DNA from: Streptomyces malachitofuscus
GTDB taxonomy: Bacteria > Actinomycetota > Actinomycetes > Streptomycetales > Streptomycetaceae
Assembly: GCF_014650055.1 (NCBI RefSeq)
Contig: NZ_BMUF01000002.1
Span: 372,001-436,000, forward strand
DNA length: 64,000 nt
Direction of reading: 5' to 3'
Program-made: the position numbers and the translations under genes
In this document: positions 46,545 through 55,154 of the stretch, in pieces
Numbering within the stretch: position 1 is the first letter of the stretch
How the letters are laid out: each line of letters opens with the position of its first letter
The notes under the pieces: generated by a model
What the model saw: only the letters and a program-made list of their open reading frames with translations
The model's database searches: none
What the model was told of the DNA's origin: nothing

Positions 46545-48425
46545 ATGGACCTGGCACAGCTTCCCCACGACGACCGCCCCTTCGCCCTGCTGCGCCGCCG
46601 CACCCCGGGGCACGACCACGAGGTGGTCGAGCTGCTGATCGGGCCGGTCGCCGACCGGGAGCGCCTGGCCGACCTGCCCGACGAGGGGCTGGCGCTCGTC
46701 CCCTTCCGGCAGATCCGCGAGCGCGGCTTCGACGTCCGTGACGACGGCACCCCGCTGCTGGTGCTGACGCCCGAGGAGCGCCACGAGATCCCGCTCGCCG
46801 AGGCCCTCGACCGGCTCCCCGCCCACGACGTCCGCGTCGAGGGCGGCGGCTTCGACGTCGGCGACGAGGAGTACGCGCGGATCGTCGGCCGGGTCCTCGA
46901 CGAGGAGATCGGCCGGGGCGAGGGCGCCAACTTCGTGATCCGGCGGACCTACGAGGGCGAGATCCCCGGGTTCGGGCGGGCCGACGCCCTCGCGCTGTTC
47001 CGGCGGCTCCTCGAGGGCGAGCGGGGCGCGTACTGGACGTTCGTCGTGCACACCGGGGAGCGGACCCTGGTCGGGGCCAGCCCCGAGGTGCACGTACGGG
47101 CGTCCGGCGGGACGGTCGTGATGAACCCGATCAGCGGGACGTACCGCTATCCGGCCGAGGGGCCGACCCCCGAGCACCTGCTGGACTTCCTCGCCGACGG
47201 CAAGGAGATCGAGGAGCTGTCGATGGTCGTCGACGAGGAGCTCAAGATGATGTGCACCGTCGGCGACATGGGCGGGGTCGTGATCGGCCCCCGCCTCAAG
47301 GAGATGGCGCACCTCGCGCACACCGAGTACGAGCTGCGCGGCCGGAGCTCGCTGGATGTGCGCGAGGTGCTGAAGGAGACGATGTTCGCGGCGACCGTCA
47401 CCGGGTCGCCGGTGCAGAACGCCTGCCGGGTGATCGAGCGGCACGAGACCGGCGGACGGCGCTACTACGCGGGCGCGCTCGCCCTCATCGGCCGCGACGA
47501 GGGCGGTGCCCAGACCCTGGACTCCCCCATCCTGATCCGCACCGCCGACATCGACGCGGACGGGCGGCTGCGGGTGCCGGTCGGGGCCACGCTGGTGCGC
47601 GGCTCCGACCCGGCGGGCGAGGTGGCGGAGACCCACGCCAAGGCGGCCGGGGTGCTGGCCGCGCTGGGCGTGCGCCCGGGACGGCCGCGCACGGAGTCCG
47701 TACGGCCGGGGCTGGCCGACGACCCGCGGGTCCGGGCGGCGCTGGACGGGCGCCGGGCCTCGCTGGCGCCGTTCTGGCTGCGGATGCAGGAGCGTTCCGA
47801 CGCGCTGACCGGTCATGCGCTGGTCGTCGACGGGGAGGACACCTTCACCGCGATGCTCGCCCACGTGCTGCGCGCCGCCGGTCTGGAGGTGACCGTGCGC
47901 CGGTACGACGAGCCGGGCCTGCGGGAGACGGTGCTCGCGCACGAGGGGCCGCTGGTGCTGGGTCCCGGTCCGGGCGACCCGTCCGACACGGCCGACCCGA
48001 AGATGCGGTTTCTGCGCGCGCTGACCGCCGAGGTCGTCGGCGGCAACCGGCACGGCGTCCTCGGCGTCTGCCTCGGCCACGAGCTGATCGCGGCCGAGCT
48101 GGGCCTGGAGATCGTACGCAAGGAGGTGCCGTACCAGGGGGCGCAGACGGAGATCGATCTGTTCGGGCGGCCGGAGACGGTCGGCTTCTACAACAGCTTC
48201 GTGGCGCACTGCGACGAGGACGCCGCGCGGGAGCTGGCCGCACACGGCGTCGAGGTGAGCCGCGCCGCCAACGGCGAGGTGCACGCCCTGCGGGGCGCGG
48301 GGTTCGCGTCGCTGCAGTTCCATCCCGAGTCGGTGCTGACCCTGAACGGCGCGGCGGTCGTGCGGGAGCTGATGGGTCAGCTGCGCGGCACCAGTACGTT
48401 CTCGGAGCGGCGGCCGGCGGTGTAG
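46545..48425 (+). CDS. trpE: Fused anthranilate synthase, TrpE and TrpG domains in one chain
   Basis: 626 residues from ATG at 46545 (GAGGAA upstream); an ATG 30 bases earlier has no ribosome site. The N-terminal chorismate-binding domain (about 1-420) has NPISGTYRYPAEGPTPE and MFAATVTGSPVQNACRVIE. The C-terminal glutamine amidotransferase has LGVCLGHEL (Cys near 508) and QFHPESVLTLNG. Fused TrpEG chains occur in rhizobia and in phenazine PhzE. The tryptophan attenuator in front argues for primary tryptophan supply here, although ADIC-synthase-type chemistry cannot be excluded. Its last 49 bases overlap the 3' end of the opposing dehydrogenase gene. Confidence 0.93.
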   Translation: MDLAQLPHDDRPFALLRRRTPGHDHEVVELLIGPVADRERLADLPDEGLALVPFRQIRERGFDVRDDGTPLLVLTPEERHEIPLAEALDRLPAHDVRVEGGGFDVGDEEYARIVGRVLDEEIGRGEGANFVIRRTYEGEIPGFGRADALALFRRLLEGERGAYWTFVVHTGERTLVGASPEVHVRASGGTVVMNPISGTYRYPAEGPTPEHLLDFLADGKEIEELSMVVDEELKMMCTVGDMGGVVIGPRLKEMAHLAHTEYELRGRSSLDVREVLKETMFAATVTGSPVQNACRVIERHETGGRRYYAGALALIGRDEGGAQTLDSPILIRTADIDADGRLRVPVGATLVRGSDPAGEVAETHAKAAGVLAALGVRPGRPRTESVRPGLADDPRVRAALDGRRASLAPFWLRMQERSDALTGHALVVDGEDTFTAMLAHVLRAAGLEVTVRRYDEPGLRETVLAHEGPLVLGPGPGDPSDTADPKMRFLRALTAEVVGGNRHGVLGVCLGHELIAAELGLEIVRKEVPYQGAQTEIDLFGRPETVGFYNSFVAHCDEDAARELAAHGVEVSRAANGEVHALRGAGFASLQFHPESVLTLNGAAVVRELMGQLRGTSTFSERRPAV

Positions 48426-49372
48426 TCGAGGACGTTGTTCACCGTCGTCCCGACGATCTGTCCGACGGCGTCCTCCGTGTAGTACGCCTGGTGGGAGGTC
48501 ACGAGGACGTTCGGGAAGGTGACCAGGCGGGCCAGGGTGTCGTCGTCGACGGCCTCCAGCGACTTGTCGAGGAAGAACAGGCCCGCCTCCGCCTCGTACA
48601 CGTCCAGGCCGACGCCCGTGAAGCGGCCCTCGCGCAGTTCGGCGACGAGGGCCGCGGTGTCGATGAGACCGCCCCGGCTGGAGTTCACCAGGATCGCGTC
48701 GTCCCGCATGGTCTTCAGGGCGGCGGCGTCGACAAGGTGCTGGGTGGCGGGCAGCAGCGGGACGTGCAGGCTGACCAGGTCGGACTCGGCGAGGAGCTGG
48801 TCCTTGGGGACGTAGGTCATGCCGAGCTCCCGGCAGGCGGGGTTCTCGGCGACGTCCCAGCCCAGCAGACGCATGCCGAAACCGTGGGCGATCCGGGCGA
48901 ACGCCTCGCCGATCTTGCCGGTGCCGAGGATGCCCACGGTGCGGCCGTGCATGTCGCGGCCCATCAGTCCGTCGAGCCGGAAGTCGAAGTCGCGGGTGCG
49001 GATGGCGGCGCGGACGACGCGGCGGTTGACCGCCATCGCGAGGGCCCAGGCGAACTCGGCGACCGAGTACGGCGAGTAGTACGAGACCCGGGCGATCGTC
49101 AGGCCGAGCCGCTCGGCGACCTCCAGGTCGATGTTGTTGAAGCCGGTGGAGCGCTGGGCGACCATCCGGGTGCCGCCGGCCGCGAGGCCGGACAGCACCT
49201 CGGCGCCGAGGTCGCAGTTGACGCTGGTGGAGATGATCTCGTGGCCGGCGGCGATGGGGGCGGTGTCCGTGTTGAGGAAGACGTCCACGGCGTGCACGTC
49301 GTGGTGGCCCTCGAAGGCTCGCTCCACCAGGGGCCTCTCGTCTGCTTGTACGCCGAACGCGAGGATCTCCAC
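48377..49372 (-). CDS. D-lactate dehydrogenase-type 2-hydroxyacid dehydrogenase
   Basis: 331 residues from GTG at 49372, with GGAGGG upstream. N-domain VEILAFGVQADERPLVERAF is followed by the NAD-binding loop GRTVGILGTGKIGEAFARI (about residues 145-163). The substrate Arg is in NSSRGGLID, the Glu in DVYEAEAGLFF, and the catalytic His in VTSHQAYYTEDA. The SHQAYYTEDA motif places it with LdhA-type fermentative D-lactate dehydrogenases. It is convergent with trpE, with a 49-base overlap. Repeat copy 3 lies upstream. Confidence 0.92.
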   Translation of the reverse strand: MEILAFGVQADERPLVERAFEGHHDVHAVDVFLNTDTAPIAAGHEIISTSVNCDLGAEVLSGLAAGGTRMVAQRSTGFNNIDLEVAERLGLTIARVSYYSPYSVAEFAWALAMAVNRRVVRAAIRTRDFDFRLDGLMGRDMHGRTVGILGTGKIGEAFARIAHGFGMRLLGWDVAENPACRELGMTYVPKDQLLAESDLVSLHVPLLPATQHLVDAAALKTMRDDAILVNSSRGGLIDTAALVAELREGRFTGVGLDVYEAEAGLFFLDKSLEAVDDDTLARLVTFPNVLVTSHQAYYTEDAVGQIVGTTVNNVLDYTAGRRSENVLVPRS

Positions 49373-49507
49373 GGGGTCCCTCCGGGGGGGGTGCCGGGTT
49401 TGTTGGCAGTTGCCGTACTGGCGAATATACGGGGGCGCTCGGTGGGAGGGCTTGGGCCGAATGGGGCAGTGGTCGGGGTTGTCGCTGGGCGGGGGTGAGG
49501 TGCGCGG

Positions 49508-49635
49508 CCCGGCGCTTGCGGGTGCCGTCGCGCCCACCCTCCCCCACTCTCGGCTTCGCTCGAGCGGGGGGACGCCCATCGCCCTGGGGGTACCTCCCAG
49601 GCCCTTAAGGCACTGGGGGAGGCACGACTGCCCGC
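49508..49635 (+). repeat. Dispersed palindromic intergenic repeat, copy 3 (short subtype)
   Basis: It shares the CCCGGCGCTTGCGGG start with copy 1 and the GACTGCCCGC end with copies 2 and 4. Compared with copies 1 and 2 it has an added GTCGCGCCCACC-like segment on the left and lacks about 40 bases of the internal arm. It lies between pfkA and the promoter side of the dehydrogenase gene. Confidence 0.82.
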
Positions 49636-49645
49636 GACCAACGGG

Positions 49646-50674
49646 TCAGCCGAAGAAGACGCCTACCTCCTTGTAGAGGTCCGGGTGCACCGTCTTCAGC
49701 TGGGCCGTGGCCGCCGCGATCGGCACCCGCACGATGTCCGTGCCGCTCAGCGCGACCATCTTGCCGAAGTCTCCGTCGCGGACGCAGTCGATGGCGTGCA
49801 GCCCGAAGCGGGTGGCGAGCCAGCGGTCGAAGGCGCTGGGCGTGCCGCCCCGCTGGACGTGCCCGAGCACGGTGGTGCGCGCCTCGTTGCCGGTGCGTTT
49901 CTCGATCTGCTTGGCGAGCCATTCGCCGACCCCGGAGAGCCGGACGTGTCCGAAGGAGTCCAGCGACTGGTCCTTGAGCACCATGTCGCCGTCCCTCGGC
50001 ACGGCGCCCTCGGCGACGACCACGATCGGCGCGTACGAGGCGCGGAACCGGGACGTCACCCAGGCGCACACCTCGTCGACGTCGAAGGGGTGCTCGGGGA
50101 CGAGGATGACGTTGGCACCGCCGGCCAGACCCGAGTGGAGGGCGATCCAGCCCGCGTGACGGCCCATCACCTCCACCACCAGGACCCGCATGTGCGACTC
50201 CGCGGTGGTGTGCAGCCGGTCGATGGCCTCGGTGGCGATGCCGACGGCGGTGTCGAAGCCGAAGGTGTAGTCGGTGGCCGAGAGGTCGTTGTCGATGGTC
50301 TTGGGCACGCCCACGCACGGAATGCCGTACTCGTCGTGGAGGCGGGTGGCGACGCCGAGGGTGTCCTCGCCGCCGATGGTGATGAGGGCGTCCACACCGA
50401 GTGCGGCGAGGTTGTCCTTGATCCGCCGGATGCCGTCCTCCTCGTTCAGCGGATTGGTCCGGGAGGAGCCGAGGATCGTGCCGCCGCGGGGCAGGATGCC
50501 GCGCACGGCGGGGATGTCGAGGGGGACGGTGTGCCCGTCGAGGGGGCCGCGCCAGCCGTCCCGGAATCCGGTGAAGTCGTAGCCGTACTCCTGGACGCCC
50601 TTGCGGACGATGGCCCGGATGACGGCGTTGAGCCCGGGGCAGTCGCCGCCTCCGGTCAGTACTCCGACCCGCAT
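49646..50674 (-). CDS. pfkA: 6-Phosphofructokinase, PPi-type active-site residues
   Basis: 342 residues, ATG start. MRVGVLTGGGDCPGLNAVIR is the phosphate loop. GGEDT (residues 101-105, with D104) and PKTIDND (K125, catalytic D128) are the positions that separate ATP- from PPi-dependent enzymes. Asp and Lys here match the PPi-dependent class, whereas ATP enzymes usually have Gly at the first. VMGRHAGWIALHSGLAGGA and VLGHVQRGGTPSAFDR complete the substrate site. It converts fructose 6-phosphate to the 1,6-bisphosphate and may be reversible if PPi-dependent. Confidence 0.94.
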   Translation of the reverse strand: MRVGVLTGGGDCPGLNAVIRAIVRKGVQEYGYDFTGFRDGWRGPLDGHTVPLDIPAVRGILPRGGTILGSSRTNPLNEEDGIRRIKDNLAALGVDALITIGGEDTLGVATRLHDEYGIPCVGVPKTIDNDLSATDYTFGFDTAVGIATEAIDRLHTTAESHMRVLVVEVMGRHAGWIALHSGLAGGANVILVPEHPFDVDEVCAWVTSRFRASYAPIVVVAEGAVPRDGDMVLKDQSLDSFGHVRLSGVGEWLAKQIEKRTGNEARTTVLGHVQRGGTPSAFDRWLATRFGLHAIDCVRDGDFGKMVALSGTDIVRVPIAAATAQLKTVHPDLYKEVGVFFG

Positions 50675-50808
50675 GGAAGTGTCCCTTCGCCATGGTTGCC
50701 GAAATGCCGTTCGTTCCCACCTGGCACGGTAAGGGTGATCCGGGTCACATCGACATGGTCGGGACGGTCAATTCCTGAGCGGGAGGGGGCTGTTGTGCCT
50801 TTCCGGGG

Positions 50809-51501
50809 CTATTCGTCGTCCAAGCCGCGCTCTATGGCGTAGCGGACGAGCTCCACGCGGTTGTGGAGCTGCAGCTTGCCCAGGGTGTTCTGGACGTGGT
50901 TCTGCACGGTGCGGTGGGAGATGACGAGCCGTTCGGCGATCTGCTTGTAGCTCAGCCCCTTGGCGACCAGGCGCAGCACCTCGGTCTCGCGGTCGGTGAG
51001 CCGGGGTGTCCCCGGTTCGCCGTCGGCGGGGGCGGCGCCGGCCGGTTCGGAGGCGAGGCGGCGGTACTCGCCGAGGACCAGCCCGGCGAGGCCGGGGGTG
51101 AACACCGGGTCGCCGACGGCGGTACGGCGGACGGCGTCCCGCAGGTCCTCGGTGGACGCGGACTTCAGCAGGTAGCCGGTGGCGCCGGACTTCACGGCCT
51201 CCAGCACGTCGGCGTGCTCTCCGCTGGCCGACAGGACGAGCACGCGGACGGCGCCGTTCGCGGCGACCACCTCCTTGCAGACCTGGACGCCGGGCTTGCC
51301 GGGCAGGTTCAGGTCGAGGACGAGGACGTCCGGAGCGGCGGCCTTGGCGCGGCGCACCGCCTGCTCCCCGTCGCCGGCGGTGGCGACGACCTCGAAGCCC
51401 GACTCGGACAGGTCGCGGGCGACGGCGTCGCGCCACATGGGGTGGTCGTCGACCACCATCACCTTGATCGGGTCCCCGTGCTTCCCGGTGGTGTCCGTCA
51501 T
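50809..51501 (-). CDS. NarL/LuxR-family response regulator
   Basis: 230 residues from ATG at 51501, overlapping the kinase stop (ATGA). The receiver domain (about 12-128) has VDDH, phospho-acceptor D63 in LVLDLNLPG, and the conserved LVLSAS Ser and LLKSAS Lys. The DNA-binding domain (about 165-225) reads LTDRETEVLRLVAKGLSYKQIAERLVIS. It is the output partner of the adjacent histidine kinase. Targets are unknown. Confidence 0.95.
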   Translation of the reverse strand: MTDTTGKHGDPIKVMVVDDHPMWRDAVARDLSESGFEVVATAGDGEQAVRRAKAAAPDVLVLDLNLPGKPGVQVCKEVVAANGAVRVLVLSASGEHADVLEAVKSGATGYLLKSASTEDLRDAVRRTAVGDPVFTPGLAGLVLGEYRRLASEPAGAAPADGEPGTPRLTDRETEVLRLVAKGLSYKQIAERLVISHRTVQNHVQNTLGKLQLHNRVELVRYAIERGLDDE

Positions 51502-52739
51502 CGCTGTTCCGCCTTCCCCCGCGGGTCGTTCACGTTCTGCGTCTCCTTGGGCACCTTCAGCTCGACCTCCGTGCCCTGGCCCGGTACCGAGACCAGTTCC
51601 GCGCTGCCGCCGAGGTCGCGCAGCCGGCCCCGGATGGACAGGGCCACGCCGAGGCGTCCCTCCCCCTCGGCCTGGGCGAGCCGTCCCTCGGGGATGCCGG
51701 GGCCGTCGTCGCGGACGGTGACGATCACCTCGTCCGGTTCGTCCTCGACCAGGATCCACGCGCGGGCCTGCTCGCCGGCGTGCTTGCGGACATTGTCCAG
51801 GGCGGCCCCGACGGCGGCGGCGACCTCCCGCGCGGCGGCCGGTGCCAGCAGGACCGGCGCCCCCGGTTCGGCGAGGCTGACCAGGGCGTCGGCGAAGGGC
51901 GCGAGCAGTGCGCGCAGGTCGACCGGCCGGTCGTCGACGTCGTCCTCGTCCTGTTCCACGGCCCGTACGACCGCTCCCTGCGCGGCGTCCTCCGAGACCC
52001 GGGAGACCGGTACGAGGCCGCCGGAGACCAGGGTGCGCAGCGCCACCTCCTGCTCGCCGGCCAGCCGGCCGAGTTCCGCGGCCTCGCCGCCGATCACGGC
52101 ACCGCGCCGCTGCACCATGGCCAGCACCTGGAGGACGCTGTCGTGGATGTCCCGCGCGAGGCGTTCCCGCTCCCGGGTGGCGGCCTCGATCTCCAGGGCG
52201 CGGGCGAGGGTGCGCTCGGAGGCGCGGGCCACCTCGACGACGTAGCCGATGGCGATGGAGGCGACCCAGACCAGGATCACGTTGTGCACGGTGTCGCGGG
52301 CGGGGCCGCCGCGCTCGATCAGGTTGGCGACGGCGACGAGGGTGGAGGCGAGGGCGGCCCAGCGCCAGCCGCCCTTGATGGCGAAGGCGAGCACCGATCC
52401 GGCGGTCCAGATGGAGGGCAGGGTCGGACCGCCCGCCTGCACGCGTTCGTGGGCGTCGGCGACGGGGGTGAGCAGGATGCCGGTGAGGGCGAGGGTCAGG
52501 TCGGCGGTGAGGAAGCGCTTGGTGCAGGCCGCGGCGCTCGCGACCTTGGGCAGGGTGACCAGGGTCCACACCACCAGGACGGCGAAGAAGCCGGCGGCGA
52601 GCCAGGGGCGCGCGAACTCGTCGTGCGCGGCGGCGAACAGGCCGACCGCGTAGATCATGGTGAGGACCCGGTAGCCGGCGAGCGCGCGCCACAGCGGCTG
52701 TTCGACCGACATCCGCATGACTCTCTCGCGCTTGGTCAT
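51498..52739 (-). CDS. Membrane histidine kinase, MacS type
   Basis: 413 residues, ATG start preceded by a GGGGGG run. Five or six membrane spans (about 20-170) include TAGSVLAFAIKGGWRW. The dimerisation helix has the phospho-His in RERERLARDIHDSVLQVLAMV (about residue 195), and ATP-binding motifs DNVRKHA and VRDDGPGIPEGRL. The N-terminal sensor block is the MacS-type domain found in actinobacteria. The signal is unknown. It is translationally coupled to its regulator. Confidence 0.93.
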   Translation of the reverse strand: MTKRERVMRMSVEQPLWRALAGYRVLTMIYAVGLFAAAHDEFARPWLAAGFFAVLVVWTLVTLPKVASAAACTKRFLTADLTLALTGILLTPVADAHERVQAGGPTLPSIWTAGSVLAFAIKGGWRWAALASTLVAVANLIERGGPARDTVHNVILVWVASIAIGYVVEVARASERTLARALEIEAATRERERLARDIHDSVLQVLAMVQRRGAVIGGEAAELGRLAGEQEVALRTLVSGGLVPVSRVSEDAAQGAVVRAVEQDEDDVDDRPVDLRALLAPFADALVSLAEPGAPVLLAPAAAREVAAAVGAALDNVRKHAGEQARAWILVEDEPDEVIVTVRDDGPGIPEGRLAQAEGEGRLGVALSIRGRLRDLGGSAELVSVPGQGTEVELKVPKETQNVNDPRGKAEQR

Positions 52740-52770
52740 GGTCCCCCCAAACTCCCGCCCCGAGCCGATG

Positions 52771-53589
52771 CTAGGGACCGGACCGTCTCTCGTTCCGCTC
52801 CCGGTCGGCCTGCTCCATCGCGGCCCTCAGCTTCTCGGCCTGTTCCTTCTCCGTGCGGGCGAGGGCGGCCTTCGCCGCCTTCTCCGCTTCCCTCTCCGCC
52901 TTGGCCGCCTCCGCGAGCTGCCGCTTCATGGCGGTGGCGTACATGTCGACGTACTCCTGGCCGGAGAGCTTCATGATCTCGTACATGACCTCGTCGGTCA
53001 CCGCGCGGAGGACGAAGCGGTCGTGCTCCATGCCCTGGTAGCGGCTGAAGTCCAGCGGCCTGCCGATCCGGATGCCGGGCCGCATCAGCTTCGGCATGAC
53101 CTGCCCGGGCGGCTGGATCTTCTCGGTGTCGATCATGGCGACCGGGAGCACGGGCGCGCCGGTGGCCAGCGCCACGCGCGCGAGGCCGCCCGGCTTGCCG
53201 CGGTACAGGCGGCCGTCGGGCGAGCGGGTGCCCTCCGGATAGATGCCGAACAGCTCGCCGCGCTCCAGCACCTCTATGCCGCTCTTGATCGCGGCCTCAC
53301 CGGCGCCACGCGCGCCGGAACGGTCCACCGGGAGCTGGCCCACGCCTTTGAAGAAGGCGGCCGTCATCCGGCCCTTCACTCCCGGTGTGGTGAAGTACTC
53401 GGCCTTGGCGATGAAGGTGACCTTGCGGTCCAGTACGGCCGGCAGGAAGAAGGAGTCGGAGAACGACAGGTGATTGCTGGCCAGGATGGCCGGGCCCTCG
53501 GCGGGGATGTTCTCCAGGCCCTCCACCCAGGGCCTGAAGGCGAGCTTCAGCGGCCCTCCGATGGCGACCTTCATCGTGCCGTACAACAA
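52771..53589 (-). CDS. PlsC-type 1-acyl-glycerol-3-phosphate acyltransferase
   Basis: 272 residues; TTG start at 53589 with AGGAGG 7 bases upstream, and an ATG five codons later is the alternative. Catalytic NHLSFSD (HX4D) and the GIYPEGTRS glycerol-phosphate-binding motif are clear. After about residue 222 there is a long Ala/Lys/Glu-rich helix, probably a coiled coil, beyond the usual domain. It makes phosphatidic acid or acylates a related lipid. The corresponding mycobacterial gene (Rv2182c) lies in the same gene neighbourhood. Confidence 0.9.
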   Translation of the reverse strand: MLYGTMKVAIGGPLKLAFRPWVEGLENIPAEGPAILASNHLSFSDSFFLPAVLDRKVTFIAKAEYFTTPGVKGRMTAAFFKGVGQLPVDRSGARGAGEAAIKSGIEVLERGELFGIYPEGTRSPDGRLYRGKPGGLARVALATGAPVLPVAMIDTEKIQPPGQVMPKLMRPGIRIGRPLDFSRYQGMEHDRFVLRAVTDEVMYEIMKLSGQEYVDMYATAMKRQLAEAAKAEREAEKAAKAALARTEKEQAEKLRAAMEQADRERNERRSGP

Positions 53590-53775
53590 CCGAGTGCCTC
53601 CTGTGCGTGTTGGTCAGACCATATCCCGGAGGACCGCGAAAGGACCCGACGGCCCTGGTCGGTGTCAGTGCGGTCGCGTACGGTGAAGGTCCTGCAATCC
53701 GTGTGCCGTCTCTGCTCTCCGTGACGAGCCTCTACGAACCCGCATGCGCATCCTCATACGAACAGGAGGCCGAAG

Positions 53776-54579
53776 GTGCCGCTCCTGACCGGAGCCGAGC
53801 CGTTCCGCCACGAGGGCGGGGAGACCGCCGTTCTCCTCTGCCACGGCTTCACCGGTTCGCCGCAGTCGCTGCGCCCCTGGGCGGAGCACCTCGCCGAGCG
53901 CGACCTGACCGTCTCGCTGCCGCTGCTGCCCGGGCACGGCACCCGCTGGCGGGACCTCGGGGTCACCGGCTGGCAGGACTGGTACGCGGAGGTGGACCGC
54001 GAGCTGCGGCTGCTGCGGGACCGCAGCGCGCGGGTCTTCGTGGCCGGGCTGTCGATGGGCGGCGCGCTGGCGCTGCGGCTGGCCGCGCGGCACGGGGACG
54101 CGGTGCGCGGGGTGATGGTCGTCAACCCGGCGAACAAGGTGCACGGCGTGGCCGCGCACGCCCTGCCCGTGCTCCGGCATCTCGTCCCGGCCACGAAGGG
54201 CATCGCGAGCGACATCGCCAAGCCGCAGAGCAGGGAGCTCGGCTACGACCGGGTGCCGCTGCACGCGGCGCACTCGCTGCGGAACTTCTTCCGTCTCGTC
54301 GACGGCGAGCTGCCCCAGGTCACGCAGCCGCTGCTGCTGATGCGCAGCCCGCAGGACCATGTGGTGCCGCCCGCGGACTCGGCGCGCATCCTGGGCCGGG
54401 TGTCGTCGACGGACGTCACGGAGATCCTGCTGGAACAGAGCTACCACGTGGCGACGTTGGACCATGACGCGGAGCGGATCTTCGAGGAGAGCACCGCGTT
54501 CATCGGCCGACTGGCGCCCGGCGCCGTCAAGGAGCAGGGGCCCGGTCTCGGCAAGGAAGGGACGACCACAGGTGGCTGA
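53776..54579 (+). CDS. Alpha/beta hydrolase (carboxylesterase / monoglyceride lipase-like)
   Basis: 267 residues, GTG start with AGGAGG upstream. LLCHGFTGSPQSLRPWAEHLA is the oxyanion region. The nucleophile is S93 in VAGLSMGGALAL; the acid is in RSPQDHVVPP and the His in YHVATLDHD. It resembles Est30-type carboxylesterases and lysophospholipases. It is divergent from the acyltransferase gene (186 bases between), which fits a role in lipid turnover. It overlaps the next gene by 8 bases. Confidence 0.9.
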   Translation: MPLLTGAEPFRHEGGETAVLLCHGFTGSPQSLRPWAEHLAERDLTVSLPLLPGHGTRWRDLGVTGWQDWYAEVDRELRLLRDRSARVFVAGLSMGGALALRLAARHGDAVRGVMVVNPANKVHGVAAHALPVLRHLVPATKGIASDIAKPQSRELGYDRVPLHAAHSLRNFFRLVDGELPQVTQPLLLMRSPQDHVVPPADSARILGRVSSTDVTEILLEQSYHVATLDHDAERIFEESTAFIGRLAPGAVKEQGPGLGKEGTTTGG

Positions 54580-55147
54580 GCACGACTCGGACCGAGAAGG
54601 CCGCGAGCCGGAGGAGAAGGGCGCCCCCTTCGACGAGGCCGCCGCCTGGGAGGCGATCGTCGCCGGGTACGGCGACGAGCCGCCGGACCCGCCGGGCGCC
54701 AAGCCGTTCAAGTCGATCGAGGACCTGGCGCTGCTGGAGTCCGAGAACAACGACGAGGTGGAGTCCGAGGCGCCCCGGAAGGCCGAGGACAAGCCCGCCA
54801 AGCCGCTCGGCGGCTCCGTCTCCTTCGCCCCCGGGGTCGGCGGCCCGCGCGACTACAGCGTGGCCGAGCCGTCGGACGACGACCTCGACGAGACGGACGA
54901 GGGCCACTTCGTACCGCCGGAGCCGCCGCCGCTGCCGGAGACGGACGTCACGTCGAAGTTCGCCTGGCTCGGTGTGCTCGGCGGCCCGGTGCTGCTCCTG
55001 GTGGCGATCCTGCTCGGCTGGGAGATGACCTGGTGGCTGACCACCGTGTGCATCGGCGGCTTCCTGGGCGGCTTCGCCACGCTGGTGATGCGCATGCGCA
55101 CGGACGACGAGGACGACGACGACCCGGGACGGGGTGCGGTGGTCTGA
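54572..55147 (+). CDS. Membrane protein of unknown function with acidic N-terminal half
   Basis: 191 residues from GTG at 54572, overlapping the esterase stop. The N-terminal 125 residues are acidic and Pro-rich, with a conserved-looking AAWEAIVAGYGDEPPDPPG. Two membrane spans follow (about 131-151 and 155-172), then a very acidic C-terminus (DDEDDDDPG). No known family is recognised. Coupling to the esterase suggests the two act together at the membrane. Confidence 0.82.
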   Translation: MAEHDSDREGREPEEKGAPFDEAAAWEAIVAGYGDEPPDPPGAKPFKSIEDLALLESENNDEVESEAPRKAEDKPAKPLGGSVSFAPGVGGPRDYSVAEPSDDDLDETDEGHFVPPEPPPLPETDVTSKFAWLGVLGGPVLLLVAILLGWEMTWWLTTVCIGGFLGGFATLVMRMRTDDEDDDDPGRGAVV

Positions 55148-55154
55148 CCGCCGG

